Position numbers and translations under genes: made by a program. Below the pieces are notes generated by a model. It was not told the origin of the DNA and made no database searches. It saw only the letters and a program-made list of their open reading frames with translations. This document shows, one piece after another, positions 17,976 to 28,214 of a DNA stretch of 64,000 nt. This DNA comes from Corynebacterium resistens DSM 45100 (GTDB lineage: Bacteria; Actinomycetota; Actinomycetes; Mycobacteriales; Mycobacteriaceae), in assembly GCF_000177535.2 (NCBI RefSeq), contig NC_015673.1, positions 930,001 through 994,000 on the forward strand, written 5' to 3'. Within the stretch, counting starts at the first letter, position 1, and every line of letters starts with the position of its first letter.

Positions 17976-18008
17976 CTGCCCTCGAAGAGTCTTCGGGGGC
18001 AGTTTTTT
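17976..18008 (+). terminator. Rho-independent terminator after the first NlpC/P60 gene
   Basis: CTGCCC-TCGAAG and CTTCG-GGGGCAG form the stem, followed by TTTTTT at 18003-18008. A second hairpin with a T-run follows at about 18021-18043. Confidence 0.85.
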
Positions 18009-18020
18009 GTTGGCGCTTCA

Positions 18021-18043
18021 GGGGGGGCTTTGCCTCCGTTTTT
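18021..18043 (+). terminator. Second, weaker hairpin with T6 tail
   Basis: A G-rich arm pairs with GCCTCC across a TTT loop, including one G-T wobble, and is followed by GTTTTTT. It may back up the terminator just upstream. Confidence 0.4.
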
Positions 18044-18149
18044 TGACGCCGAGGTGCCGTTTGGTCCACATGGTTCCGCTACAGTTGTCGTGGAGCTGAC
18101 TGCGAAGGGTACGTGGTGGAGCTCTTGCCTCTCTCAACGGCAGAGTTTG

Positions 18150-18164
18150 CGTTGTCTGACAACG
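18150..18164. promoter_or_regulatory. Perfect inverted repeat CGTTGTC-T-GACAACG upstream of the long NlpC/P60 gene
   Basis: Seven-bp arms around one central base lie 178 bp before the gene. They could be an operator. No known regulator is assigned. The rest of 18044-18341 shows no gene. Confidence 0.35.
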
Positions 18165-18341
18165 AAAATTGTGGCAAGATAACAATGTTGTAACAGCAAC
18201 GGGAACTGCCACCGCTCTCAATTGAGTAGCGCCCGTTGCAAATCTAGAAGTGGGCAAGTGCCTCCCTCAATGACCGGAATACGTCAGGTTGAACGCGACT
18301 AAGGGAGCGCTTGTTATATTTTTCCGAGGATTGAACCTAAA

Positions 18342-19547
18342 GTGAACGCATTCTTCAAGGCTGGCTCTCGAATGGGCGGGGTGGTAACGGCAACCACAAT
18401 GGCTATTGCCATCGGGGCGAGCGCAATCGCTGTCGAGCCGGGAGTAGCTACGGCTGACCCTGCGCGAACCGCACCCCGCACTGGTGATGATAGGAACGGC
18501 CAGGACCAACGCAAGAACCCCCTTAATGAACGTCGGGACGATGCGAAGTTCCGCGCCCTCGTCAATGCCTCTATCCCCAAAGATGTTGATGGCCTGCTGA
18601 AGCACCTCAACAAGGTCTCCCGCCTGGCGTCGACAACGTCGGATGACGTCGAGCAGACGAAGCTTGATATCGCCAAAGCCGGCAAGGAGTTAGCACGAGC
18701 GAAGAAGCAGGGCGCTGCAGCAAACCTTCGTGCAAAGGAAATCCGCCTGCGATACGACGCGAATCGGCATGACGTCACACGAGTTTCCCAGGCGAAGTAC
18801 CGTGGCGCCAGTGTTGATCGTGTTACCGCAATGGCGGGCGCGACGGGTCCGCAAGCTGCTCTTGAACGCACCACCTATATCAATGCTCTAGCGACGGACA
18901 CCCGTGGCAAACTGGATGCTTTAGATAGCGATGCGCGGCAGGTAGCGGAAGCTCAATCGGAGGCGAACCGCGCCAAGGCCGCGAGCGAATTCCAGTTGCG
19001 CACACTGGGAGAGAAGAAGACCAAATTGGACGAACGTTCCAAGCAACTGGCTGCCCTCAAGGGCAAGATCAAAGAGGCCGTTGATGGTTTGAGCCCTGCT
19101 GATCGTCGCCGCTGGGTTGATCGCAATGGCCCCATTGACGTCGACGTCAATGACTTCCTTCGTGACAAGCTACCTAAGTCAGGTTCCGGTGGCCCAGTGG
19201 GCCGCGCTGCCAAGGGAGTGGTAGCTGCTGCTTTGTCCAAGCTGGGTTCTCCCTATGGATGGGGTGCGGCCGGCCCAACCGAGTTCGATTGCTCTGGCTT
19301 GATGTACTGGGCGTACCAGCAGCAAGGAAAGTCGATCCCACGTACGTCCCAAGCACAGCTGGCTGGCGGACAATCGGTTTCTCAGGATCAACTGCAGCCA
19401 GGTGACATTGTGGCGTATTACCCTGGCGCCACGCACGTGGGTATGTACATCGGTGATGGAAAGATTGTTCATGCGTCCGATTACGGTATTCCTGTGCAAG
19501 TCGTTCCAGTAGATTCCATGCCAATCGTTGGAGCATCCCGCTACTAG
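18342..19547 (+). CDS. Secreted NlpC/P60-family endopeptidase with N-terminal coiled coil (RipA-like)
   Basis: The 401-residue protein starts at GTG 18342 with GAGG about 12 bp upstream. It has a signal peptide ending near ATADP, a long helical coiled-coil region (about 70-250, rich in Lys, Glu, Ala and Arg), a short linker, and a C-terminal NlpC/P60 domain with FDCSGLMYWAYQQQGKSIPRTS (Cys) and THVGMYIGDGKIVH (His). The helical domain usually holds the peptidase in check or docks it to FtsEX-type partners. It resembles M. tuberculosis RipA and C. glutamicum Cg2401/Cg2402. pimB' starts 30 bp downstream. Confidence 0.92.
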   Translation: MNAFFKAGSRMGGVVTATTMAIAIGASAIAVEPGVATADPARTAPRTGDDRNGQDQRKNPLNERRDDAKFRALVNASIPKDVDGLLKHLNKVSRLASTTSDDVEQTKLDIAKAGKELARAKKQGAAANLRAKEIRLRYDANRHDVTRVSQAKYRGASVDRVTAMAGATGPQAALERTTYINALATDTRGKLDALDSDARQVAEAQSEANRAKAASEFQLRTLGEKKTKLDERSKQLAALKGKIKEAVDGLSPADRRRWVDRNGPIDVDVNDFLRDKLPKSGSGGPVGRAAKGVVAAALSKLGSPYGWGAAGPTEFDCSGLMYWAYQQQGKSIPRTSQAQLAGGQSVSQDQLQPGDIVAYYPGATHVGMYIGDGKIVHASDYGIPVQVVPVDSMPIVGASRY

Positions 19548-19577
19548 CCCGCCTTGTGCGCTAGCGTTGTCTCCATT

Positions 19578-20747
19578 ATGGCCCCAACACATCCCCGTAT
19601 TCTGCTAGTCACCAACGATTTCCCGCCCACTGTCGGCGGGATCCAAAGCTATCTTCGGGATTATGCGGAGACTTTGAATCCCGAGAATCTTGTGGTGTTT
19701 GCGTCTACGCAAGATCGTGCTCTAGCTGCGGCATTCGATGCCACAGTCAATTATCAAGTGGTGCGTTGGTCGCGCAGTGTTATGCTGCCCACTCCGGCAA
19801 CTATCCGCCGGATGCAAGAACTTATCCGAGTTCACCACATTCACACGGTGTGGTTTGGGGCAGCGGCCCCGCTGGCACTAATGGCCTCGGCAGCACGGGT
19901 TGCGGGAGCACAACGTATTGTCGCTTCAACCCACGGTCATGAGGTGGGGTGGTCGATGTTCCCAGGCACTCGCCAAGCTTTGGGAGAAATTGGCCGTAGT
20001 GTTGATGTGCTGACGTACGTTTCCCGCTATGCCCGCGACCGAATGATGTCCGCTTTCGGTCCTACCGCAGCGTGGGAGCCCATGCCTGGTGGCGTTAATT
20101 CGAAGACCTTTACCCCGCAACCTGAGAAGCGGGACGACCTACGCCAGCGGTACGGCCTCACGGACAAGAAAGTAATCGTCGCCGTTTCCCGTATCGTCTC
20201 ACGCAAGGGGCAGGACACTTTGGTGGAGGCCATGCCCCGAATTGTGCGGGAAGTCCCAGAAGCACACCTCCTGATCGTCGGTCCAGGTGCATCGGAGAAT
20301 CTCCAACGTCGCGCTCGAATCCTCGGTGTGGAGAATGCGATAACGATTACCGGCGCGGTCGATTTCGCTGAGCTCGCCGGGCACTACTGTGTTGGGGATG
20401 TCTTTGCGCTTCCCGTGCGCACTCAACTCGGGGGTCTCAGCGTCGAAGGCCTCGGCATTGTCTTCCTCGAAGCTCAAGCCTGCGGGGTTCCTACCGTTGC
20501 CGGCAACGGCGGGGGAGCTCCGGAAACCGTTATTGATGGTCGCACTGGGTTGGTCGTCGAGAGTCGTGATACCGCACAGATTGCTGAGACTTTGGCTTCT
20601 CTTTTACTCGACGCCCCGCTGCGTTCGAGACTCGCTGCTGCCGGGCAGGAACACGTTGAACGCGAATGGAACTGGAGCCGTCTCGGCGCACAATGCCGAT
20701 TCGTTATGAGTGGTGTGGGCACACCACCACCAAGTCCGTTGCGCTAG
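19578..20747 (+). CDS. pimB': GDP-mannose-dependent phosphatidylinositol monomannoside mannosyltransferase PimB'
   Basis: The 389-residue GT-B enzyme of family GT4 adds the second mannose to PIM1 on the cytoplasmic face, the committed route to lipomannan and lipoarabinomannan. The N-terminal domain opens LLVTNDFPPTVGGIQSYLRDYAETL, as in C. glutamicum PimB' (Cg2400). The C-terminal donor domain has VSRIVSRKGQDTLVEAMP and the GLGIVFLEAQACGVPTVAG (E-x7-E) motif. ATG 19578 is preferred over an upstream TTG (19554), since homologues begin with the LLVTNDFPP strand. Order with the NlpC/P60 pair and glk matches C. glutamicum. Confidence 0.9.
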   Translation: MAPTHPRILLVTNDFPPTVGGIQSYLRDYAETLNPENLVVFASTQDRALAAAFDATVNYQVVRWSRSVMLPTPATIRRMQELIRVHHIHTVWFGAAAPLALMASAARVAGAQRIVASTHGHEVGWSMFPGTRQALGEIGRSVDVLTYVSRYARDRMMSAFGPTAAWEPMPGGVNSKTFTPQPEKRDDLRQRYGLTDKKVIVAVSRIVSRKGQDTLVEAMPRIVREVPEAHLLIVGPGASENLQRRARILGVENAITITGAVDFAELAGHYCVGDVFALPVRTQLGGLSVEGLGIVFLEAQACGVPTVAGNGGGAPETVIDGRTGLVVESRDTAQIAETLASLLLDAPLRSRLAAAGQEHVEREWNWSRLGAQCRFVMSGVGTPPPSPLR

Positions 20748-20763
20748 TTCCTACCCATCAGGA

Positions 20764-22497
20764 TCAGATCAATACCAAGATAAGAATCTGGCTCAAGATG
20801 ATCTTGCCGATCATGGCGAGTGGATACACAGTGGTGTAACCGCGGTTGGCTAAATCCGTTCGTGATTGTTCGTTGAGGTAACTCAACACTGCGGGATTCG
20901 TAGATACCGCAGCAGCTAACCCCATGGCCTCGTCCCACTTCATCTTGAGGATGAGCATTCCGAGCGCACCACAACTCACAGCTGAAAGCACAGTGATAAA
21001 GAATCCAAAGCTGATGTATGTAACCGAGGATGGGTCCGTAATCGCGTGCCGGAATCCTGGGCCTGCGACCGTGCCAACTCCCGCGAGAAAGAGGGCCAAC
21101 CCCAATCCAGTGAGAACGCGGTTGGCATGGAAAGGCATCTGCCACTGGATGCGGCCGGTATGGCCTAAGGCGCCAAGAATCAATCCCGCGATAATTGGGC
21201 CACCGCCGAACCCCAAGGCGAGATGCGTGCCACCCGGCAACGGGATGGGGATCGTTCCAACCAACAAGCCGATGGAAAGCCCGACCATGTAGGGCAGGAG
21301 ATTGACATTCGCCAGCGACGTCTCTGAATCCCCGAGAAATTTCCTCACTTTGGGAAAACTTTGCTTAGGGGCAATCACACGTAGACTGTCGGAAAGCTCC
21401 AGTATCGTGTTGCCTTGAGCAATGTACTCGCGGTCACCACGGCGTACACGTGCGATGAGGAAACCGTGGCGCAATGGATTGATGTCCTTGATTGTGCGTC
21501 CAGCGATAGCGGGATTCGAAACAATGACTCGACCATAGGTGAGGTCGTTCGTTTCCACATCAATTCGCACACGTTTGCCCAAAGCAACCGTGGCTTTTTC
21601 CAGCTCTTCTAGCGTTCCGTTGATGACCATGCGCATCTTGGGGACAACAGGAGCATCTGGATACGCTAATTGCTCAGTAGCTCCTTCGGTCGAAGCAATG
21701 TATCTAGTGACCACAATATTCGCATCGGTAAGTTGAGGAACCTGTTGCACAGTGATGGTGCGACCGTCCTCAGTGAGCTTTGATAACGCTTCTTGAGTGA
21801 CCTCTACGACCCGCCACTCCAGATGGGATTGGATGATTCCTTCATCGCGAGCATCTTGAATGTGATCGACACGCAGGAGCTTCGCGCCCACTGCGGCTAC
21901 CAAAATAGCGCCCAACACACCGCCGGGGTAGGCCAAGGAGTAACCCACGACTGGTGTGGACGCGATATCGGCATGCTCAGCCTTTAATACCTCCACCATT
22001 GCGGCCATGCCAGGTGTAGTTGTGAGACTGCCTGCAAACGTACCGGCGGCCGTCGTGGCGTCGACATCCAAAAAATGAATGACGGTAGCTGCCAAGACAG
22101 TGAGCATCACCATGACGAACGCGATCACGGCATTAGATTTCCAACCGCGGGTAGGGAAGGTGGCGAAGAACTCACGTCCGGCGGAGAGCCCAATGGAGTA
22201 AACGAATAGAGCAAGGCCGAATTGGTAAAGCAGGGGAGGGAATGTGATTTCCGGATTCGCTGCAGAAACTCCGATGGCTACGAAGAGAATCGCGGCAGCT
22301 CCGAGCGAGATGCCGGCAACTTTGATTTTTCCGAGGGCGTACCCGCACGCCAAAACCAGTACGAGAGCAACTAGTGGGTATTCAGCGAGAAAGTTGAGCA
22401 CGCTTAACACAGTGCCACAAGCAGAGACTTTTGGCGACGGAAGTTTTTTATCGGCGCCATCGAGCGCCTCGTAATGGCTTTGCCGATTTTCCGCCAC
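20764..22497 (-). CDS. AspT/YidE-type putative transporter (aspartate:alanine exchanger family) with two TrkA-C domains
   Basis: The 577-residue membrane protein has two sets of about five helices (residues about 30-180 and 390-577), each with an AAE-family duplication motif (ALFVYSIGLSAGREFF and GLALFLAGVGTVAGPGF). Two TrkA-C-like ligand-binding domains lie between them (about 215-375, with ITVQQV... and RTIKDINPLRHGFLIARVRRGD). The fold suggests exchange of dicarboxylates or amino acids, but the substrate is unknown. It is convergent with pimB' and divergent from glk. Confidence 0.85.
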   Translation of the reverse strand: MAENRQSHYEALDGADKKLPSPKVSACGTVLSVLNFLAEYPLVALVLVLACGYALGKIKVAGISLGAAAILFVAIGVSAANPEITFPPLLYQFGLALFVYSIGLSAGREFFATFPTRGWKSNAVIAFVMVMLTVLAATVIHFLDVDATTAAGTFAGSLTTTPGMAAMVEVLKAEHADIASTPVVGYSLAYPGGVLGAILVAAVGAKLLRVDHIQDARDEGIIQSHLEWRVVEVTQEALSKLTEDGRTITVQQVPQLTDANIVVTRYIASTEGATEQLAYPDAPVVPKMRMVINGTLEELEKATVALGKRVRIDVETNDLTYGRVIVSNPAIAGRTIKDINPLRHGFLIARVRRGDREYIAQGNTILELSDSLRVIAPKQSFPKVRKFLGDSETSLANVNLLPYMVGLSIGLLVGTIPIPLPGGTHLALGFGGGPIIAGLILGALGHTGRIQWQMPFHANRVLTGLGLALFLAGVGTVAGPGFRHAITDPSSVTYISFGFFITVLSAVSCGALGMLILKMKWDEAMGLAAAVSTNPAVLSYLNEQSRTDLANRGYTTVYPLAMIGKIILSQILILVLI

Positions 22498-22585
22498 AGG
22501 GTGAGCGGGTTAATCTAGGACAGCTTTGATTCTCCCTTATGTGGCTGTGCGTATGCAGCTGCTCAGCTGTAGTCGTGGGTACGTT

Positions 22586-22656
22586 GATGTGCGCATGTGG
22601 ACGTGCACATGTCGATGCGCGCATGTGAATCTATGTACGTGGACGTAAGGCATGTG
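22586..22656. repeat. Degenerate 14-15 bp tandem array upstream of glk
   Basis: Five head-to-tail units (GATGTGCGCATGTG, GACGTGCACATGTC, GATGCGCGCATGTG, AATCTATGTACGTG, GACGTAAGGCATGTG) fill 22586-22656, each with a near-palindromic GTGCACAT or GCGCATGTG core. The last unit ends 25 bp before the chosen glk ATG. Confidence 0.6.
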
Positions 22657-22681
22657 ACCGTGTGTGGCGAGGTTGTGCACG

Positions 22682-23704
22682 ATGGGACGAAAGCGCGAAA
22701 CCGGAAAGGGCAACACGAGCGTGACGGAAGACTTTCTCACAATTGGTGTGGATATCGGAGGAACCAACTTCCGGGCCGCCGTGGTCGATGAAAGCGGCAC
22801 TATTTTAGCCGTGGAACAGTTGCCCACACCCTCCAACGTCGAAGCCTTGGAGAAAGCGCTCGAACAAGTGATCACCCAGCTATGCGAACAGCATTCCACG
22901 GCCAAGCGTCCGATCGTTGCCGTGGGGTTAGCTATCGCCGGGTTCATTGACGAAACACGCACGCACGTCCGGTTCGCACCACATTTGCCATGGCGCAATA
23001 CGGAACTCGTGCAGCGCCTCCGCCGCCGGCTGGAGTTGCCGGTAGTTATCGAGCATGACGCCAACTCGGCCGCTTGGGGTGAATACTTCCAAGGAGCCGC
23101 TCAAGGTGAAGACACTTGGGTGCTCTTTGCCCTGGGGACAGGCATTGGCGCTGCGGTAATGCATAAAGGCGAAATTTATCGTGGGGCCTTCGGGACAGCC
23201 CCAGAGTTTGGCCATCTAACGGTGATGCCCGGTGGTCGAGCATGCCCCTGCGGGAAGATGGGCTGTCTCGAACGCTACTGTTCCGGTTCTGCCCTTCCGC
23301 TCACCGCACAGGATTTCATCGCAACTGGATGTTGCCCTGAATCCGCGTTGACTAAAACTTACGCGAATCATCCAGAGGAAATAACCGGCCGAGCAGTTGT
23401 ACGCCTCGCGCGTGAGGGTGACGGTCTGGCCCTCGATGTCGTTGACGATATGGCAACGTGGCTCGGTAGGGGGCTCGCGCTGGTACAGGACGTGTTTGAC
23501 CCATCCCTCATCGTTCTTGGCGGTGGTGTTTCACAAGATGCGGACCTTTTCTTACCAGCAGCCCGTGAGGTCATGGCCAACAACATCGTAGGGGCCGGGC
23601 ACCGTCGCGTTGCGCGCGTGGTGCAGGGTCAACTGGGAGGCGATGCCGGTATGATCGGCGTAGCACTATTGGCGAGGCGCGAAGCTGACCCGCAAAAGCA
23701 ATAA
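22682..23704 (+). CDS. glk: ROK-family glucokinase
   Basis: The 340-residue kinase phosphorylates glucose with ATP. It has the phosphate-binding VDIGGTNFRAAVVDE, catalytic Asp in IEHDANSAAWGE, the EFGHLTV motif, and the zinc-binding ROK signature GRACPCGKMGCLERYCSG. Sequence and position between pimB' and plsC match C. glutamicum Glk (Cg2399). ATG 22682 is chosen; a GTG at 22664 would add six residues. The first 20 residues are polar and not conserved. Confidence 0.93.
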   Translation: MGRKRETGKGNTSVTEDFLTIGVDIGGTNFRAAVVDESGTILAVEQLPTPSNVEALEKALEQVITQLCEQHSTAKRPIVAVGLAIAGFIDETRTHVRFAPHLPWRNTELVQRLRRRLELPVVIEHDANSAAWGEYFQGAAQGEDTWVLFALGTGIGAAVMHKGEIYRGAFGTAPEFGHLTVMPGGRACPCGKMGCLERYCSGSALPLTAQDFIATGCCPESALTKTYANHPEEITGRAVVRLAREGDGLALDVVDDMATWLGRGLALVQDVFDPSLIVLGGGVSQDADLFLPAAREVMANNIVGAGHRRVARVVQGQLGGDAGMIGVALLARREADPQKQ

Positions 23705-23829
23705 AAGCACCCATTCGGCAAGCTCCAGAACAAGGAGTTCGAAGGACAGGTGCTGTTTAGCAACGGGAGCTGCGTGGCGTCGCTAAGAAACATAGACGCA
23801 CAACCGGAAACTAAGCAGGAAAAGTAACT

Positions 23830-24561
23830 ATGCGCAACCGCACCTATTGGTGGCTCAAGCACGTATTTATCGGCCCCTTCCTTTGGGTATACAACCGGCC
23901 TTTCACTCGCGGGCTGGAAAAGATTCCGGCTGAGGGGCCCGTGATCCTCGCTTCCAATCATCTCGCGGTGATGGATAGTTTCTACCTGCCATTGGTGGCT
24001 CCACGGCAGATTGTCTTTTTAGCGAAGAAGGAATACTTCACAGCTCCCGGTTTAGTTGGGGCTTTACAGAAATGGTTTTTCAGCTCTACAAACCAAGTGC
24101 CTATCGACCGTGGGGACAAAGAAAGCCAGAACGCGGCCTTGGCAACTGCACTGAAAGTGCTGGAAAAAGGCGATCCGCTGGGTATGTATCCTGAGGGAAC
24201 TCGCTCCCCGGATGGCCGACTGTACCGAGGCAAAACAGGTTTGGCTCGCGTAGCTCTGGAAACCAACGTGCCTGTATATCCCGTGGCCATGATTAACACC
24301 AACAAGGTAAACCCGATCGGATCATGGATTCCACGACCTTTTCGCTGCGGTGTGTACCTCGGCGATCCAATCCACCCGGATGATTACCGAGACCAGGGTG
24401 ACAACTATGCCCAAGCCCGCGCACTCACCGATGCCATCATGAACGCTCTGGCCGAGCTCTCCGGACAGGAGCAGGTGAAGGATTTCTATGCTGCAGATGT
24501 GAAGAAGTCTCTGGAAGCTGGTCAGGGATACCCTGAAGGGGCCGAACCTAAACGGCGTTAA
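23830..24561 (+). CDS. plsC: 1-acyl-sn-glycerol-3-phosphate acyltransferase (PlsC family)
   Basis: The 243-residue membrane-associated enzyme makes phosphatidic acid from lysophosphatidic acid. The acyltransferase motifs are NHLAVMDSFYLP (H-x4-D), the FFSSTNQVPIDRGD segment, PEGTRSPDG, and PVAMINT. C. glutamicum has plsC in the same place after glk. A hairpin-like segment (AGCACC...GGTGCT, about 23707-23756) lies between glk and this gene. Confidence 0.9.
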   Translation: MRNRTYWWLKHVFIGPFLWVYNRPFTRGLEKIPAEGPVILASNHLAVMDSFYLPLVAPRQIVFLAKKEYFTAPGLVGALQKWFFSSTNQVPIDRGDKESQNAALATALKVLEKGDPLGMYPEGTRSPDGRLYRGKTGLARVALETNVPVYPVAMINTNKVNPIGSWIPRPFRCGVYLGDPIHPDDYRDQGDNYAQARALTDAIMNALAELSGQEQVKDFYAADVKKSLEAGQGYPEGAEPKRR

Positions 24562-24666
24562 GAACAGCGCAGGGGAGGGCGCCCGGGCGAACTTAACGTG
24601 GGCTCGCCCGCCACAAATATTGGTAAAAGCATGTCAGGCGGGCTAACGTTATTAAATAGTTATGCT

Positions 24667-24931
24667 AACTTCCTTTCCGTCCCCGCACCCCCGGGTCTCG
24701 AGTGGCACCGCCACGGAGCCCGGGGGTAGAGGGCGCTGGATATCTGACCGCGGGGGAAGGGATCGCGAAGGCGCGGCCTGCTTGGAAAAAGCTCATTTGG
24801 ATACGCATCCCTTGGAAGCCGGAGGACGGCAATATGGCGAGTCGCCTCGGGGGACGTCAACAAGAAGAGGTTCGCTAACCACGGTTCACACCCCGACTGC
24901 CCAATCCGCGCAGCCTGCAGGTGGTAAGCGC
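24667..24931 (+). ncRNA. Structured GC-rich leader before the acyltransferase-3 gene (candidate 5' UTR element)
   Basis: A very stable hairpin fills 24686-24727: ACCCCCGGG pairs with CCGGGGGT, with an inner GTGGC-ACC-GCCAC stem. Further short stems follow (for example GGCGA-GTC-GCC at about 24836). The same stretch read in the frame of the downstream gene gives a low-complexity Gly/Arg/Ser/Thr-rich peptide without similarity to the family. A long untranslated leader is therefore more likely than a long N-terminus. No known riboswitch class was recognised. Confidence 0.35.
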
Positions 24932-26047
24932 GTGGCTTGGGCGGATACCGCCAAAGGGTTTTCAATCCTCGCGGTGTGCTTGATGCATGTGGTCACTTTG
25001 GTTCCCGGCGGGATGGAGACCTCGTGGGGAGCGGCCAAGACGGTCCTTGATCCGCTGCGAATGCCGTTATTCTTCTTGGTTTCTGGGCTTTTCGCGCATC
25101 GAGTTATTGAACGTTCATTTCCCGATTTGTGGTTCCGCCGCCTGTGGTTCCTTCTGGTACCCTACGTGATTTTTACTCCAGTAGTTGCGGCGAACAGGCT
25201 CTATATCGACGGGAAACTTTTTTCCAACCCACCACCTAGCATCACTGCTCCAAGCAGGATTCCGGGATTGCCGGTGCGGTTGGACATGCACGCAATCCTT
25301 ACTCACATGGATTACGAAGCCGTCTTCAAAGCAATACTTTTTGGGGATCCTGGACTTTGGTTCTTGTATGCACTCATGCTGTACAACATTGCGGCATGGA
25401 GCGTGCGGAAGTTGCCAGTGTGGCTGGCAGTGGCCCTGAGCTTTACGCCTGCCTATTTCGGCAGCGTTGCAGGTTTAATGAGCCATCAAGGTATCCGCCA
25501 AGTACTGACGTATCTGCCAATTTTCTTCATCGGATTATTCTTCCGAAAGGCCATTTTCCGATTAGCGAACCACGCGTTTAGCCTGCCGACGATCCTAATT
25601 ACCGCGGGTCTCTTTATCGCCAGCGAGGTTATCAATTACGCACTGGATCACAGCGTCTTCGCGGAATGGGACGATACGATTGCCGCTCTCACTGTGGGGA
25701 CGGGGTTGTTGCGGATCTTTGCAGCAATTCCGTTTGGCATTGTTTTTGCTTCTTGGCTCGCTCAGACGCCCATTGTCGCGCCCGTACTCAAAGCCATTGG
25801 GCGCCACACACTGCCTATCTACGTTTCCCATCAGTCCGCCCTCGGCTACGGTTTTTTCCTGCTTGCGGCTTACCAAGCACAGGAAGCGGAGTTCGTGGAG
25901 ATTTTCGAGCAACCAATTTCGCAGATCTACCTCGGTTTCGTGATTTGTGCGATTTCCGGTTTTGCTTTCTACGGTCTAAGCAAAGTCCCAGTTCTGGGTT
26001 GGGTGCTGAATCCGCCAAGCCTGAGGCCAAAGGCAGCGCAACGCTAA
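24932..26047 (+). CDS. Acyltransferase family 3 (membrane O-acyltransferase)
   Basis: The multi-pass membrane protein starts its conserved domain at VAWADTAKGFSILAVCLMHVVTL, the typical first helix with its histidine, followed by LRMPLFFLVSGLFAHR. About ten helices run to the C-terminus. Family members transfer acyl groups, often acetyl or succinyl, to surface sugars or lipids; the substrate here is unknown. GTG 24932 with AGGTGG upstream gives 371 residues. The frame is open back to an ATG at 24662 and has TTG codons at 24781 and 24796, so the start is uncertain. Confidence 0.75.
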   Translation: MAWADTAKGFSILAVCLMHVVTLVPGGMETSWGAAKTVLDPLRMPLFFLVSGLFAHRVIERSFPDLWFRRLWFLLVPYVIFTPVVAANRLYIDGKLFSNPPPSITAPSRIPGLPVRLDMHAILTHMDYEAVFKAILFGDPGLWFLYALMLYNIAAWSVRKLPVWLAVALSFTPAYFGSVAGLMSHQGIRQVLTYLPIFFIGLFFRKAIFRLANHAFSLPTILITAGLFIASEVINYALDHSVFAEWDDTIAALTVGTGLLRIFAAIPFGIVFASWLAQTPIVAPVLKAIGRHTLPIYVSHQSALGYGFFLLAAYQAQEAEFVEIFEQPISQIYLGFVICAISGFAFYGLSKVPVLGWVLNPPSLRPKAAQR

Positions 26048-26082
26048 CCTCAACGCAATTCCCAGGTGCGGTCTGGCATACA

Positions 26083-26604
26083 ATGATTGCCGTGAAATAC
26101 TTCTACGACACCGAATTCATTGAGGATGGCAGAACTATCGATCTGGTCTCCATCGGAGTTGTCGCAGAAGACGGTCGTGAGTTCTATGCCGTATCCACAG
26201 AATTCGACGAGTCCAAAGCCGGGGAGTGGGTGCGACACAACGTATTGCCCCTGCTGCCACACCGCACTGATCCTGCGTGGATGGATCGAGCCACGATGCG
26301 CAAAGCCCTCTTCGAGTTTTTGCTTCCCCACTACGAGCCTGGGTGCAAACTGCGTAGCCATGAACGCCCGGAATTGTGGGCATGGGTAGGTGCTTATGAC
26401 CACGTGGCGCTGGCACAATTATGGGGTGATATGACCAAGCTGCCGCGCGAATTGCCACGTTTTTCCCACGAACTGAAGCAGCTGTGGGAGATGGCCGGCA
26501 GGCCACGTCTGCCGCAGCCACCATCAAATGCGCATGATGCACTGGAGGACGCGCGTTTCAACGTAGTCAAATACAACACCAGCATGGTGGCACTTCGAAA
26601 GTAG
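26083..26604 (+). CDS. 3'-5' exoribonuclease, RNase AS family (DEDDh)
   Basis: The 173-residue protein begins with YFYDTEFIEDGRTIDLVSIGVVAEDGREFYAVSTEF, almost the start of M. tuberculosis Rv2179c (RNase AS), a polyadenylate-trimming exoribonuclease. Catalytic acidic residues are in DTEF, AYDHVALAQLWGD and HDALEDARFN. It lies just before aroG, as Rv2179c does beside Rv2178c. A GTG at 26092 would give MKYFYDTEF and fits the mycobacterial start better; ATG 26083 is the upstream alternative used here. Confidence 0.88.
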   Translation: MIAVKYFYDTEFIEDGRTIDLVSIGVVAEDGREFYAVSTEFDESKAGEWVRHNVLPLLPHRTDPAWMDRATMRKALFEFLLPHYEPGCKLRSHERPELWAWVGAYDHVALAQLWGDMTKLPRELPRFSHELKQLWEMAGRPRLPQPPSNAHDALEDARFNVVKYNTSMVALRK

Positions 26605-26634
26605 TTGTGCGGGGTTAGCTAGGCACGGAGGTAA

Positions 26635-28170
<1,536 letters not shown>

Positions 28171-28183
28171 CGGTTTGAGGTGA

Positions 28184-28204
28184 GGCCAGGTTCTTTGCCT
28201 GGCC
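28184..28204. terminator. Hairpin between convergent aroG and pknL
   Basis: GGCCAGG (28184-28190) and CCTGGCC (28198-28204) form a 7-bp stem with a TTCTTTG loop in a 44-bp convergent gap. No T-run follows, so bidirectional termination is only suggested. Confidence 0.4.
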
Positions 28205-28214
28205 ACGCCGGGTC

